Below are positions 13,792 through 22,291 of a stretch of DNA of 32,613 nucleotides, piece by piece; position 1 is the first letter of the stretch; the number at the start of each line of letters is the position of its first letter. A program made the translations under genes and the position numbers. Source of the DNA: Bdellovibrionia bacterium (lineage in GTDB: Bacteria; Bdellovibrionota; Bdellovibrionia; Bdellovibrionales; JAGQZY01); contig JAUHWN010000032.1 in the NCBI GenBank assembly GCA_030424665.1, positions 1-32,613 on the forward strand, written 5' to 3'. Under the pieces are notes generated by a model. It worked only from the letters and a program-made list of their open reading frames with translations. It did no database searches and was not told the DNA's origin.

Positions 13792-16398
13792 TTAGAAGGG
13801 TTTCTTCGGGCCAATGGCAGAAATCACATGATTTCCCCCAAAAACCTTTTGCGATAACTCCCTCACCTTTTCTTTACTCACTGATTTAATGGAGTCAGAA
13901 AAATGATAAATCTCTTCTCCTGGGATGCCATATACTTCATTAAATAAAATCGAAGTATTGATCGACGACGTCCTCTGGAGGTCTATATCGTGACGCCCTA
14001 TCAAAAACCTCTTTGCGCGATCCAGCTCCTTGTCTGAGATATCTTCCTGACAGAGCTTATCGAATTCAGCTTTCATCATCTTAATCGCGGTTTCGCCTTT
14101 TTCTGGCGAGCATCCAATGTAAGCTCCAAAATACCCCCCATCAAGACCTTCAAGTCGCATGGGCGCAACGGTGTAGGCTAAAGAAGCCTTGTCCCTCAAC
14201 TCAATAAATAAACGACCACCCTGACCAGCTAAAATTGATTGGATGATTTGCATTACATAGCGATCGGGATCATCTAAACTCAATGCTTGAAAACCATAAA
14301 TTATATGACTCTGCTCTTTTTCACTCTCCTGATAGGAGTATTTATTTTTATCAAGAGCGGGAACTGGTATTGATTTTTTAAGGGACGCGTTTTTTGAACT
14401 CTGAATGGCCGATTCAAGTTTTTCTTTCCACAAATCTACATCTACATCACCCGTGAGCACAATAGTACCATTTGTCGAGTAGATCATGCGGTCATAGTGT
14501 TTCTTCAAATCTTCACTTGTTATTTTATTGAGGTCTTCTAAAGAACCTAAGGGGTCTCTCGCGTAGGGATGAGTCGTAAATATTTGTTTTAAAAAATCGA
14601 GGGAACACAAAAAGGCAGGGCTATCTTGCCTGGCACGAACTTGCTCTCCAATCATGTGACGCTCCCTGTTTAGAATTCCTTCATCAAATAGTGGGGCTTC
14701 CATAACTGAGGAGTAGATTTCACTGGCATCTTTTTGAAAGGGGCTTAGACATTGAATCGATAGACCCGCCGTATTTCTTCCGCCAAAGGCCGAAAGGCTC
14801 CCCGCGATAGTTTCAATTTTATGCTGTATCTCGATTTCACTATAGTCCCTAGAACCAGAACACCATGTTCTAGACATTAACTCAGTAATTCCTACTTCAT
14901 TTTCTTGTTCGATTCGGAGTCCACCAATAAATGCTGACTTAACAGCGACCACCGGAGCTTGTGTATCCCTTCGATAAATAAGTCGAGCTCCATTTGAAAG
15001 TTGATCTTTTATAATTTCGACTTTGCCTTCAGTCTTTCCTCCGAAACTCACATTCAGTTTTTTAAGTTTAATTTTTTTGGTAGGCTCAATTTTTCTCTTT
15101 TTATAGGTCTTTAGTGATTCTTCAAAGCTTGACTTCCATTTTCTTATTTTCTTGCGCGCCTCTTTTTCGTCCCCAGGTGTTGCCAAAACAATAGTCAAAT
15201 TAGAGGCCTTTAAATATTTTCTAGCAACCCTTTGGATGTCTGACGCCCTTAAGGCGCTGATACGAGAAAGATATTTCTTAAAAAATTTGTAGTCTCCAGT
15301 AAGATCTTCGAGCATGCCTGCTTTTCTGGCTATCCCATCCACTGTTTCAACAGAATAGACCTCGTCACTCTCGAAAATCCTGATGGCCTTCTCCATTTCC
15401 TCCTGAGAGGGAGGGTCGGCGAGAATCATACCAAGTTCTTCATGAAGAACTTCTAAAATTTCATCCATATTATTGAAATTAAAATTAACTGAAATATCAA
15501 AAAGCCCGTAGTCTTTAGGGGTAAAGGTTCCGCAACCTACAGAATTAACCACAGGTTTTTGAACTCTTAACCGTTGTGTAAGGCGTGAACTCTCGCCTTG
15601 GCCCAGAATGAGGGCTAGCACATCAAGGGCGGCAATATCTTCATGAAGTACGCCTGGGATTTTCCAAGAAAAATGAAAGACACTTTCTTTGAACTGAGTC
15701 TTTTTAACTTTTATCCTAGTTTCTTTTTGCGGTTTTTCTTTGATCCTTTTTACTTTTTTCAACTTGTAGTCTTCAATGTCTTCGAAGTACTTTTTAATGT
15801 CCTTCTTCATCTCTTTAGCATCAAAGTCACCGGCCACTACCAGCTGCATATTCTGGGGAACGTAACGGCTCTCATAATAGTCTTTTATCTTTTTACGTGA
15901 AGATTTTTTGATCACCGATTCCCTTCCGAGGACGGGTAATCCATAGGGGTGTTCTTTAAAATTTGTTTCAAATAGAAGTCGTGAAGCTTGGCGACCTAAA
16001 CTATCATTCGACCTCTTAATCTCTTCGAGTACGACTTCTCTTTCGTTATCGATTTCTTCTTTAACGAAAGAGGGGTGCCCCATCATTTCGCTGATCACTT
16101 CAAGGGCGACGTTGCTAAATTCTTTTGAAATAGTCACATAAAAGACAGTTTGATCAAAGGAAGTAAATGCGTTGAGTTCTCCCCCAGAAGTTTCAACTCG
16201 AGAAGCAATTTCACCGACATCAAATTTTTTGGTGCCTTTAAAAACCAAATGCTCTATAAAGTGACTGAGTCCCTCTTGACCCTTTTTTTCGTCCGCACTT
16301 CCAGTTCGAACCCACATTTGAGCAGAAATAACAGGGGATTTGTGACTTTCAATGAGCAGGACTGATAGGTTATTCTTTAATTTGAACTTTGTTGGCAT
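13792..16398 (-). CDS. M16-family zinc metallopeptidase, two-domain (full-length) form
   Basis: An 868-residue peptidase of the pitrilysin/processing-protease family. The inverted zinc motif HFIEH (His46, Glu49, His50) is followed about 75 residues later by the third ligand region NEREVVLEEIKRSNDS. Residues 1-430 form one M16 repeat. Residues 465-868 form a second, non-catalytic repeat (LSNGARLIYRRDTQAPVVAVK, then SILAGQGGRLFIELRDKASLAYTV, the conserved R/Y segment). No signal peptide is present, so it is probably cytoplasmic, clearing peptides. GGAG six bases upstream of the ATG lies inside the divergent hemW coding sequence, whose start is only two bases away. Confidence 0.92.
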   Translation of the reverse strand: MPTKFKLKNNLSVLLIESHKSPVISAQMWVRTGSADEKKGQEGLSHFIEHLVFKGTKKFDVGEIASRVETSGGELNAFTSFDQTVFYVTISKEFSNVALEVISEMMGHPSFVKEEIDNEREVVLEEIKRSNDSLGRQASRLLFETNFKEHPYGLPVLGRESVIKKSSRKKIKDYYESRYVPQNMQLVVAGDFDAKEMKKDIKKYFEDIEDYKLKKVKRIKEKPQKETRIKVKKTQFKESVFHFSWKIPGVLHEDIAALDVLALILGQGESSRLTQRLRVQKPVVNSVGCGTFTPKDYGLFDISVNFNFNNMDEILEVLHEELGMILADPPSQEEMEKAIRIFESDEVYSVETVDGIARKAGMLEDLTGDYKFFKKYLSRISALRASDIQRVARKYLKASNLTIVLATPGDEKEARKKIRKWKSSFEESLKTYKKRKIEPTKKIKLKKLNVSFGGKTEGKVEIIKDQLSNGARLIYRRDTQAPVVAVKSAFIGGLRIEQENEVGITELMSRTWCSGSRDYSEIEIQHKIETIAGSLSAFGGRNTAGLSIQCLSPFQKDASEIYSSVMEAPLFDEGILNRERHMIGEQVRARQDSPAFLCSLDFLKQIFTTHPYARDPLGSLEDLNKITSEDLKKHYDRMIYSTNGTIVLTGDVDVDLWKEKLESAIQSSKNASLKKSIPVPALDKNKYSYQESEKEQSHIIYGFQALSLDDPDRYVMQIIQSILAGQGGRLFIELRDKASLAYTVAPMRLEGLDGGYFGAYIGCSPEKGETAIKMMKAEFDKLCQEDISDKELDRAKRFLIGRHDIDLQRTSSINTSILFNEVYGIPGEEIYHFSDSIKSVSKEKVRELSQKVFGGNHVISAIGPKKPF

Positions 16399-16400
16399 TT

Positions 16401-17594
16401 ATGGCTCCATCTGAAAAAAATAAATTTGGTATTTATGTCCATCTTCCTTTTTGCATTCAAAAGTGTAGTTACTGTGATTTCGCTACAGCTCCATGGAATC
16501 AAGGTATTGAAAATGACAAATATATAAGCCACCTTCTCAAGGAGATAGAAAACTGGAGTCAGTGGGTTGGTCCTCGCGAAGTGACTTCACTCTATTTTGG
16601 AGGAGGCACCCCTAGCCTCAGCAAACCAGAATCCATTGTAGCTATTGTACAAACTCTTGAAAAGCACGGATTCCCGCTTGTAGACGATGCAGAAATTGGA
16701 CTCGAAGCCGACCCAAAAACCATAGACAAAGATCAAGTAAAAATGTTTCGCGATCACGGAGTAAACCGTCTGAGTCTCGGCATTCAAACCTTTAATGACA
16801 GTTACCTAGAGCAATTAGGGCGCTTTCATCGAAAAAAGGACGCCATTGAACTTCTCGAGTGGATCGATGAATTAGATTTTGTTTACACGGCTGATATTCT
16901 TTTCGCCCTCCCCAACCAAGATCTAGGAAAACTCAAAGAAGACCTCGATATATTTAAAAGCTTCTCACCAAAACATCTTAGCGCCTACGTGCTCACTCTC
17001 CCCGAAAAGCATCGCCTCATGAAAGAGAGTCCCGAGGAAAATTTAATTACCGACATGTTTGAACTGATTCGAGAAGAACTCTCCGCTCTAGGACTTCAAC
17101 ACTACGAAATTTCAAACTATGCCATTCCCGGCTATGAAGCTCAGCATAATACCCTTTACTGGACCAACGAAGAGTATTGGGGCCTTGGAATGAGCGCCCA
17201 CAGCTACTTAAAGCGTGGACCCTGGGGAAAGCGCCTCTGGCGCCCCTCCGGGCTGAATTCCTATTACAAGTTCGTAAGCCGTGAAACTTCGGCCGTACAA
17301 GATACTGAATTTTTTGAAGATCTCGACGTCTTCGAGGCTCTATTTGATCGCATACACACCGCATTAAGAATGCTCTCTGGGTTTAATTTAAATCAGCTAA
17401 TGGATGAATTTCCTAGAGTCTTAAGAGAACCTATAATGAATCGCTTTGCGGAGTTAGAGGGTGAAGGTCTTGTAGAGCAAAGTGGGGAAAGCTTTAAGCT
17501 CACGCGAAGAGGGCTTTACATTTTTAATAAAGTGTTGGAAATACTTACGTTTACGTCAGAAGATAGAGACTTAATTGACATTAGAAATGGGTAA
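16401..17594 (+). CDS. hemW: HemW-type radical SAM protein (heme chaperone)
   Basis: A 397-residue radical SAM protein with the CxxxCxxC cluster motif (Cys18, Cys22, Cys25; PFCIQKCSYCDF), FGGGTPS, the GLEADP strand and SLGIQTFND. The HemW C-terminal domain with YEISNYA, HNTLYWTNEEYWGLGMSAHSY and LRMLSGFNL is complete. HemW, once annotated as oxygen-independent coproporphyrinogen oxidase, carries and inserts heme. The cluster has the HemW-type three-Cys pattern with Phe after CxxxCxxCD. The ATG at 16401 is preferred to upstream TTG codons; no Shine-Dalgarno sequence precedes it. grpE follows after 20 bases. Confidence 0.9.
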   Translation: MAPSEKNKFGIYVHLPFCIQKCSYCDFATAPWNQGIENDKYISHLLKEIENWSQWVGPREVTSLYFGGGTPSLSKPESIVAIVQTLEKHGFPLVDDAEIGLEADPKTIDKDQVKMFRDHGVNRLSLGIQTFNDSYLEQLGRFHRKKDAIELLEWIDELDFVYTADILFALPNQDLGKLKEDLDIFKSFSPKHLSAYVLTLPEKHRLMKESPEENLITDMFELIREELSALGLQHYEISNYAIPGYEAQHNTLYWTNEEYWGLGMSAHSYLKRGPWGKRLWRPSGLNSYYKFVSRETSAVQDTEFFEDLDVFEALFDRIHTALRMLSGFNLNQLMDEFPRVLREPIMNRFAELEGEGLVEQSGESFKLTRRGLYIFNKVLEILTFTSEDRDLIDIRNG

Positions 17595-17614
17595 CCCATA
17601 TTAAGTCAGGTAAG

Positions 17615-18268
17615 ATGATGGAGGCCAATTTGTCAGAAAATGAAAATGACAAAAATTCAGTAAATGATTCAACTTCAGGTGATGAAGCTCAATATAATAC
17701 TGTACCTGAACAAGAACCTGCCCAAGAACAAGCCAGCTCTCAAGAAGAAGATATACATCAACAATTTGATAAGCTTAAAAGCGAGTACCTATATCTCCGA
17801 GCTGAATTTGATAATTATAGAAAACAAGCGGTCAAAGAACGCTCTCAAGCTAGTAAGTTTGGTGCCGAAAGCCTCGCTCGAGATCTTCTCGGCGTTTTAG
17901 ATATCTTAGAGGCCGCAATTAATTCAGAGGTCACTCCAGAAACATTACAAAATTATAAAATGGGCGTAGAGATGACGTTTACCGAGTTCAAAAATGCTTT
18001 GAGTAATAATCATATTACCATGCTCGACTCTGATGGAATTGCTTTTGATCCCAACCTACACGAAGCGGTTAGCAGTGAAGAAACTGATAGTGTTCCTCCG
18101 GGTCATATCGTGAAAACCTTTCGACGAGCCTATAAATACCACGACAAATTATTACGACCCGCCCAAGTTGTAGTTGCAACTGCAGGAGCCGGTTCTGACA
18201 AATCAAGCACTGGTGCTGGACCAGAAGACGATACCGATGTCTACGAAATTGATCTAGACGAGGAATAG
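17615..18268 (+). CDS. grpE: GrpE nucleotide-exchange factor
   Basis: GrpE drives ADP release from DnaK. The 217-residue protein has a disordered acidic/Gln-rich start (1-45), a long coiled-coil helix (about 46-105, [20 protein letters not shown]) with [13 protein letters not shown], and the C-terminal beta domain ([41 protein letters not shown]). A further acidic tail follows. The start is either Met1 or Met2; AGG lies four bases before the first. It is seven bases from the dnaJ start. dnaK is not in the window. No CIRCE element is visible upstream. Confidence 0.95.
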   Translation: MMEANLSENENDKNSVNDSTSGDEAQYNTVPEQEPAQEQASSQEEDIHQQFDKLKSEYLYLRAEFDNYRKQAVKERSQASKFGAESLARDLLGVLDILEAAINSEVTPETLQNYKMGVEMTFTEFKNALSNNHITMLDSDGIAFDPNLHEAVSSEETDSVPPGHIVKTFRRAYKYHDKLLRPAQVVVATAGAGSDKSSTGAGPEDDTDVYEIDLDEE

Positions 18269-18275
18269 GAGATCT

Positions 18276-19247
18276 GTGTCTAATAACAAAAATTTCTACA
18301 GCATATTGGGAGTCAAAAGGACTGCTACAGCCGAAGAAATAAAAAAGGCTTACCGTAAGCTTGCGGTCAAGTATCACCCCGATCGCAACCCTGGTGATAA
18401 AGCCGCCGAGGATAAGTTTAAAGAAATTACCGAAGCCTACGACGTTCTCAAGGATCCAGATAAGCGAAAAATGTACGACCAGTTTGGTTCAGCAGGAGCC
18501 CAGCAAAGGGGGGGCAAGAATCCCTTTGAAGATTTTCAAAATTACCAAGGTGGCGCCAATCAAGATTCCTTTCAGGATTTCTTTGGAGATATCTTCAATG
18601 ATTTCTTTCAAAATAAAGGTCAAGCGGGAGCTCAAGGTGCTACTCAAGGTCGTACGAGAAAGAAAAAAGGGGCCGACCTTCGTTATAACCTCAACATCAC
18701 TTTAGAGGAAGCCGCCCGCGGATGTGAAAAAACTGTAAACTTTATTCGAAAACGTGGTGGAAAAGACGAAAATGCGAAATTATCAATAAAAGTACCGGCG
18801 GGTATCCGTTCGGGGCAGCGATTAAAATTAAGAGGAGAGGGCGACGGACCCCTTGCGGCGGGCGGAACCGTTGGCGACTTGTTTGTAATCATAAATATTG
18901 TCGACCACCTTATTTTTGAGCGACAAGAAAACGATGTCTTCTTTGAGCTTCCGATTTCGTTTGTTGACGCGGTTTTAGGTACCAATGTTGATATTCCCAC
19001 ACTCACAGGGAGAGCAACTTTTAAAATTAGTCCTGGGACTTATTCCGGCCAAACCTACCGCCTGAGAGGCAAGGGAATGCCAATTGTCGGCAGTAACGGA
19101 AACGGTGATCTCCTTGTAAGAATTTTAATCGACGTTCCAAAATTAGTGACTCCCGATGAAGCACGGCTCTTAGAGAAGTTAAAGGACGTTGCGCAGAGCG
19201 GTACTCTCATTCAAGAGTTTCGCGAGAAGCTTAAAAAGTTAAAATAG
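18276..19247 (+). CDS. dnaJ: Class II DnaJ / CbpA-like co-chaperone
   Basis: A 323-residue J-domain protein. Residues 6-70 form the J domain with HPD at 34-36 ([10 protein letters not shown]). A Gly/Phe/Gln-rich linker runs to about 125. Two beta-barrel client domains follow, starting [23 protein letters not shown]. The four CxxCxGxG zinc repeats of class I DnaJ are absent, so this is the class II form. It starts at GTG 18276, with AGGAG four bases upstream overlapping the grpE stop. It is paired with grpE, so it probably serves the same DnaK. Whether a class I DnaJ exists elsewhere cannot be seen. Confidence 0.92.
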   Translation: MSNNKNFYSILGVKRTATAEEIKKAYRKLAVKYHPDRNPGDKAAEDKFKEITEAYDVLKDPDKRKMYDQFGSAGAQQRGGKNPFEDFQNYQGGANQDSFQDFFGDIFNDFFQNKGQAGAQGATQGRTRKKKGADLRYNLNITLEEAARGCEKTVNFIRKRGGKDENAKLSIKVPAGIRSGQRLKLRGEGDGPLAAGGTVGDLFVIINIVDHLIFERQENDVFFELPISFVDAVLGTNVDIPTLTGRATFKISPGTYSGQTYRLRGKGMPIVGSNGNGDLLVRILIDVPKLVTPDEARLLEKLKDVAQSGTLIQEFREKLKKLK

Positions 19248-19276
19248 GCCTAGATCTAAGTCGAAAGGTGATTTGA

Positions 19277-21235
19277 ATGTCAGCACTAAGATTAACTGTA
19301 TTTCTCCTACCTGCATTCATTCTTCTATCGTGTGTTTCAAAACCAAAAAAAGTTCCACCAGTAAAAGCCCCCGCAACAGCCGTTCAACAGTACAAAAAAG
19401 CTGGTGAACTCATTAAACAAGGAAAACGCTCGAGCGCCGTTAAGCTTTTGAAGAAAATCAAAAGCCAGTATCCAAACTCCGATGTGGTCGATGACGTCAA
19501 TATGGATCTTGGTCAACTTTACCTATCGATTGCTAATTACAAAACATCAATAAATTACTTTAGAGAAGTTATTGATTCCGTTTACTTTAGTCCAAGAGAG
19601 ACCGAGGCACTTATTTATTTGGCCCGGGCTCACACACGACTTCGAGAGTACAAGAAAGCACTCAACTATTTAGATACCGCTGAAGAGGCCGTGGACCTTA
19701 ATGACGTTTTGATCGTTACGATGTTTCAGGTGCGATTAGAAATTGCTCGAGAGACCAATGACAAATTTGAATATTTGAAAACCTTGGTTAAAGTTTCAAA
19801 AGCCCATCCCAACCCGCAACAAAAAGCTCGATTCAAAAGTAAGGCCGTTGAGTTTATCGAAAGTACTTTGCCCGAAGGCGACCTCGAAAAAATCATTGAT
19901 GATCGATCCTACGACTTTTTACGGATTCCCGCCCTATATCGCTATGCCGTGTTTTTAAATGATCAAAGACAATTCTCAAAGGCAGGCCGTTACCTAGAAG
20001 AAATTATCGAAATCGACCCTGAATCCGAATACGCTGAAAATGCGAAAATCATGCTCACGCAAATCGAATCGCGAAGAATCGTCGACCCACAAACCGTAGG
20101 CGTTGTTTTACCACTCTCTGGAAGACTCGGTAGTATTGGTTATCGCGTCCTTCGTGGAATTCAAATGGGTCTCGGAATATACGGTGGCAAACGTTCAAAC
20201 ATAAAATTGGCGGTGCTCGACAGTGAAGGAAACCCTGATACCGCACGAAGAGCAGTTGATCGCCTCGTTTCTGAAGATCACGCCATAGCAGTTATAGGAA
20301 GTTTACTCAGTAAAACAGCAACGGCCGTTGCATCTAAAGCCAATGACTACGGCGTTCCCTCGATCGCCCTTTCACAAAAGTCGGGGATCACGCAAATCGG
20401 ACCTTCTGTATTTAGAAATGCTTTAACGAGCAAGATGCAGGTCGAATACCTCGTGGATTTGGCCATTAACAAATTAGGATTAAGAAAATTCGCAATTCTT
20501 TACCCCAATGATCCTTATGGTGTTGAATTTGCCAACCTTTTCTGGGAAGAAGTTCGATCTAGGGGTGGGGACATACGTGCAGCCCAGTCTTATGTATCTA
20601 AAGAAACTGATTTCAGAGGCCCAATAAAAAGGCTTGTTGGAAGCTACTACCTTGAAGATCGCATGGATGAATATAAAATTCGTATGCGCGAGTGGGTAAA
20701 AGAAAATGGCGGAAAGACGAGCCGGAAATCACCTCCAGACGATCTCCTCCCTCCTATTATTGACTTCGATGCCCTATTTATCCCAGACGTTCCAAAGGCA
20801 GTCGGTCAAATTGCACCGATGCTCGCCTATAATGATGTTAAAGACATAAAACTCCTGGGAACCAATGTCTGGAATAGAAAGGACTTAGTTCGCCGTGGTC
20901 AAAAATTTGTAGAACAGTCCCTCTTTCTCGATAGCTTTCTTGAAAACGATGTCACTTTTAAGAATTCTGCTTTCTATAAAGAATTTGTTCGTACCTTTGG
21001 CTACCCTCCAGGAATTTTTGAAGTTCAAGCCTATGATAGCGCACTATTCCTTAGACAGGCCCTACTCTCGGGCGCTTCTAATAGAATAGATCTAACTGAA
21101 GCTATGATGAAAACTCAAAGCTTTTCTGGCGCAGTAGGAAAAATTGCAATTAATGAACAGCGTGAATTTGAGCGGCCTATGGTGGCTCTCACTGTTGAAA
21201 ACGGCAAAATCATTCCATTTAAGAAGGCCCAGTAG
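19277..21235 (+). CDS. Lipoprotein with TPR-like repeats and a periplasmic-binding-fold domain (LpoA/LppC-like)
   Basis: A 652-residue lipoprotein. The signal peptide ends in LLSC, giving Cys19 as the lipidated residue. Residues 30-265 are helical and resemble TPR repeats (GQLYLSIANYKTSINYFREV, LARAHTRLREYKKALNYLD, GRYLEEIIEIDPESEYAENA). Residues 275-652 resemble a type 1 periplasmic binding protein (VGVVLPLSGRLGSIGYRVLRG, AVIGSLLSKTATAVA, FAILYPNDPYGVEFANLFWE). This TPR plus binding-protein layout is that of LpoA/LppC, the outer-membrane activator of class A penicillin-binding proteins; that role here is inference. GGTGA lies six bases before the ATG. It is the last gene of the hemW-grpE-dnaJ run, with no terminator visible after it. 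Confidence 0.82.
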   Translation: MSALRLTVFLLPAFILLSCVSKPKKVPPVKAPATAVQQYKKAGELIKQGKRSSAVKLLKKIKSQYPNSDVVDDVNMDLGQLYLSIANYKTSINYFREVIDSVYFSPRETEALIYLARAHTRLREYKKALNYLDTAEEAVDLNDVLIVTMFQVRLEIARETNDKFEYLKTLVKVSKAHPNPQQKARFKSKAVEFIESTLPEGDLEKIIDDRSYDFLRIPALYRYAVFLNDQRQFSKAGRYLEEIIEIDPESEYAENAKIMLTQIESRRIVDPQTVGVVLPLSGRLGSIGYRVLRGIQMGLGIYGGKRSNIKLAVLDSEGNPDTARRAVDRLVSEDHAIAVIGSLLSKTATAVASKANDYGVPSIALSQKSGITQIGPSVFRNALTSKMQVEYLVDLAINKLGLRKFAILYPNDPYGVEFANLFWEEVRSRGGDIRAAQSYVSKETDFRGPIKRLVGSYYLEDRMDEYKIRMREWVKENGGKTSRKSPPDDLLPPIIDFDALFIPDVPKAVGQIAPMLAYNDVKDIKLLGTNVWNRKDLVRRGQKFVEQSLFLDSFLENDVTFKNSAFYKEFVRTFGYPPGIFEVQAYDSALFLRQALLSGASNRIDLTEAMMKTQSFSGAVGKIAINEQREFERPMVALTVENGKIIPFKKAQ

Positions 21236-21309
21236 AGGCTTATTCCTACTATAAAAATTTTTAATAGAAATTTTTTAACCCATTTTGGAACCAGTATTGT
21301 CCAAGAAGC

Positions 21310-21348
21310 ACCTAAGTCGAAATACTTAGGTAGAGTCAGGGATGACTC
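21310..21348 (+). promoter_or_regulatory. Tandem stem-loops upstream of the DksA-like gene
   Basis: Hairpin 1 pairs ACCTAAGT (21310-21317) with ACTTAGGT (21324-21331) around a 6-base loop. Hairpin 2 pairs GAGTCA (21333-21338) with TGACTC (21343-21348) around a GGGA tetraloop of the GNRA type. They are separated by one base, lack a following T-tract and end 40 bases before the ATG at 21389. They could be leader RNA structure or an unusual 3' end for the preceding gene. Confidence 0.4.
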
Positions 21349-21388
21349 GGTAATTAGGATGATTATTTAGACACAAAGGGGATAAAAA

Positions 21389-21757
21389 ATGGATCATTTG
21401 ACTGATGAAATTATCAAGGATTGTCGAGACCGGCTCCTTTCGACGAAATCTGAGCTATTAAACCGACTCAAAGAAATCAAAAGAGAATACGATAGCAATG
21501 ATTTTGGCGGTGATGAAGCCGACCAATCGATGAGTGTTTTGGCCGAAAATGAATTTCTAGCCAATCAAAATCGAATTAGGCATCAGCTCGTAGAAGTAGA
21601 GAGTGCTCTTGCTCGAATCGAACAAGGCCGCTATGGGATCTGTGAAGAAACGGAAGAGTTCATAGAAACAGAGCGACTCAAAGCCATCCCTTGGACTCGT
21701 TTAAGCATCGAAGGTGCCGAAGTACGAGAAGCCATGGAAAAGCGTTTTGCTCGTTAA
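21389..21757 (+). CDS. DksA/TraR-family protein with a degenerate zinc finger
   Basis: A 122-residue protein with the DksA/TraR layout: an N-terminal coiled coil (about 5-95), then ALARIEQGRYGICEETEEFIETERLKAIPWTRL, the C4 finger region. Only the first zinc cysteine remains. The second position is Thr (CEET), and the final pair usually written C-x-x-C is replaced by Ser and Gly (RLSIEG). DksA proteins enter the RNA polymerase secondary channel and tune initiation with ppGpp; zinc-independent paralogues are known. GGGG lies seven bases before the ATG. A small coiled-coil gene follows after about 50 bases. Confidence 0.85.
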   Translation: MDHLTDEIIKDCRDRLLSTKSELLNRLKEIKREYDSNDFGGDEADQSMSVLAENEFLANQNRIRHQLVEVESALARIEQGRYGICEETEEFIETERLKAIPWTRLSIEGAEVREAMEKRFAR

Positions 21758-21805
21758 GTTATTAAAATATCATGGTTATTAATAAAAGAAACAAGGATGT
21801 TTAGA

Positions 21806-22054
21806 GTGAAGAAGTTCCTTGAAAAGAAGAAATTGGCTCTTATTAATTTAAGAAAAGAGTTGCTCTGCCAATCGAATTTTAACAACGAGAGTGACTCTTT
21901 TTTACGATCTTCGAATCTGCAAATTAAATTATCAGTCATCGATGAAGAGCTCGCATTAATAGAAAACCAAATTGCCCGCGTTGAACTCGATAAATTAAAA
22001 ACAAATCTCAACTGGTATGAAGAAGCTCGTTTGAGCGCCGAAATAATTCACTAA
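21806..22054 (+). CDS. Small coiled-coil protein of unknown function
   Basis: An 82-residue protein (VKKFLEKKKLALINLRKEL onward), nearly all charged helix, ending YEEARLSAEIIH. The frame also opens at ATG 21797, but AAGGA (21793-21797) overlaps that codon and sits eight bases before GTG 21806, which is the better start. I recognise no family. Its pattern of short heptads loosely echoes the coiled coil of the DksA-like protein just upstream, so it may be co-transcribed with it. No membrane segment or signal peptide is present. Confidence 0.6.
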   Translation: MKKFLEKKKLALINLRKELLCQSNFNNESDSFLRSSNLQIKLSVIDEELALIENQIARVELDKLKTNLNWYEEARLSAEIIH

Positions 22055-22170
22055 ATGCAAACCAGCCAAAAGCCGCAGCCAGCAAGACTTTTGCCGGTCC
22101 ATATCGTCAAACTTTTACACAGATCAAGTTTGTTTACGCCCCCTTTGTCCGGTACTAAAAATAAAAAAAC

Positions 22171-22201
22171 CCTGGATTTTCAATAAATTCCGGACTTTTT
22201 C
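22171..22201 (+). terminator. Possible intrinsic terminator before lon
   Basis: An imperfect hairpin (CTGGATTT, 172-180 region, with AAATTCCGG at 22185-22193, one bulge and one G-U pair) is followed by ACTTTTT. GTCCGG at 22147-22152 and CCGGAC at 22190-22195 could form an alternative longer stem. It would end the transcript of the DksA-like gene and its small neighbour. Confidence 0.35.
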
Positions 22202-22209
22202 CCATCTAA

Positions 22210-22235
22210 TTTTCTTAAAGCCATCGCTAAGAAAA
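22210..22235. promoter_or_regulatory. Perfect 8-bp inverted repeat upstream of lon
   Basis: TTTTCTTA (22210-22217), a 10-base spacer and TAAGAAAA (22228-22235) form a perfect dyad. It ends 56 bases before the lon ATG. The arms are A/T-rich and the spacing is one helical turn, as expected for a dimeric regulator. It does not match the CIRCE consensus. Confidence 0.45.
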
Positions 22236-22291
22236 CCGAAAAGTATCTTAAGAGAATAGGTTAACTTTTGCCCGCCCATGCGGAGGATCGA

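Noticed and set aside
21754-22011. 85-residue minus-strand frame
   Set aside because: Overlaps the small coiled-coil gene, which has the better start and an operon-like position.
22108-22132. CAAACTT and AAGTTTG inverted repeat before lon
   Set aside because: Seven-base A/T-rich arms with an 11-base loop and no T-tract; weaker than the dyad at 22210 and kept out of the feature list.
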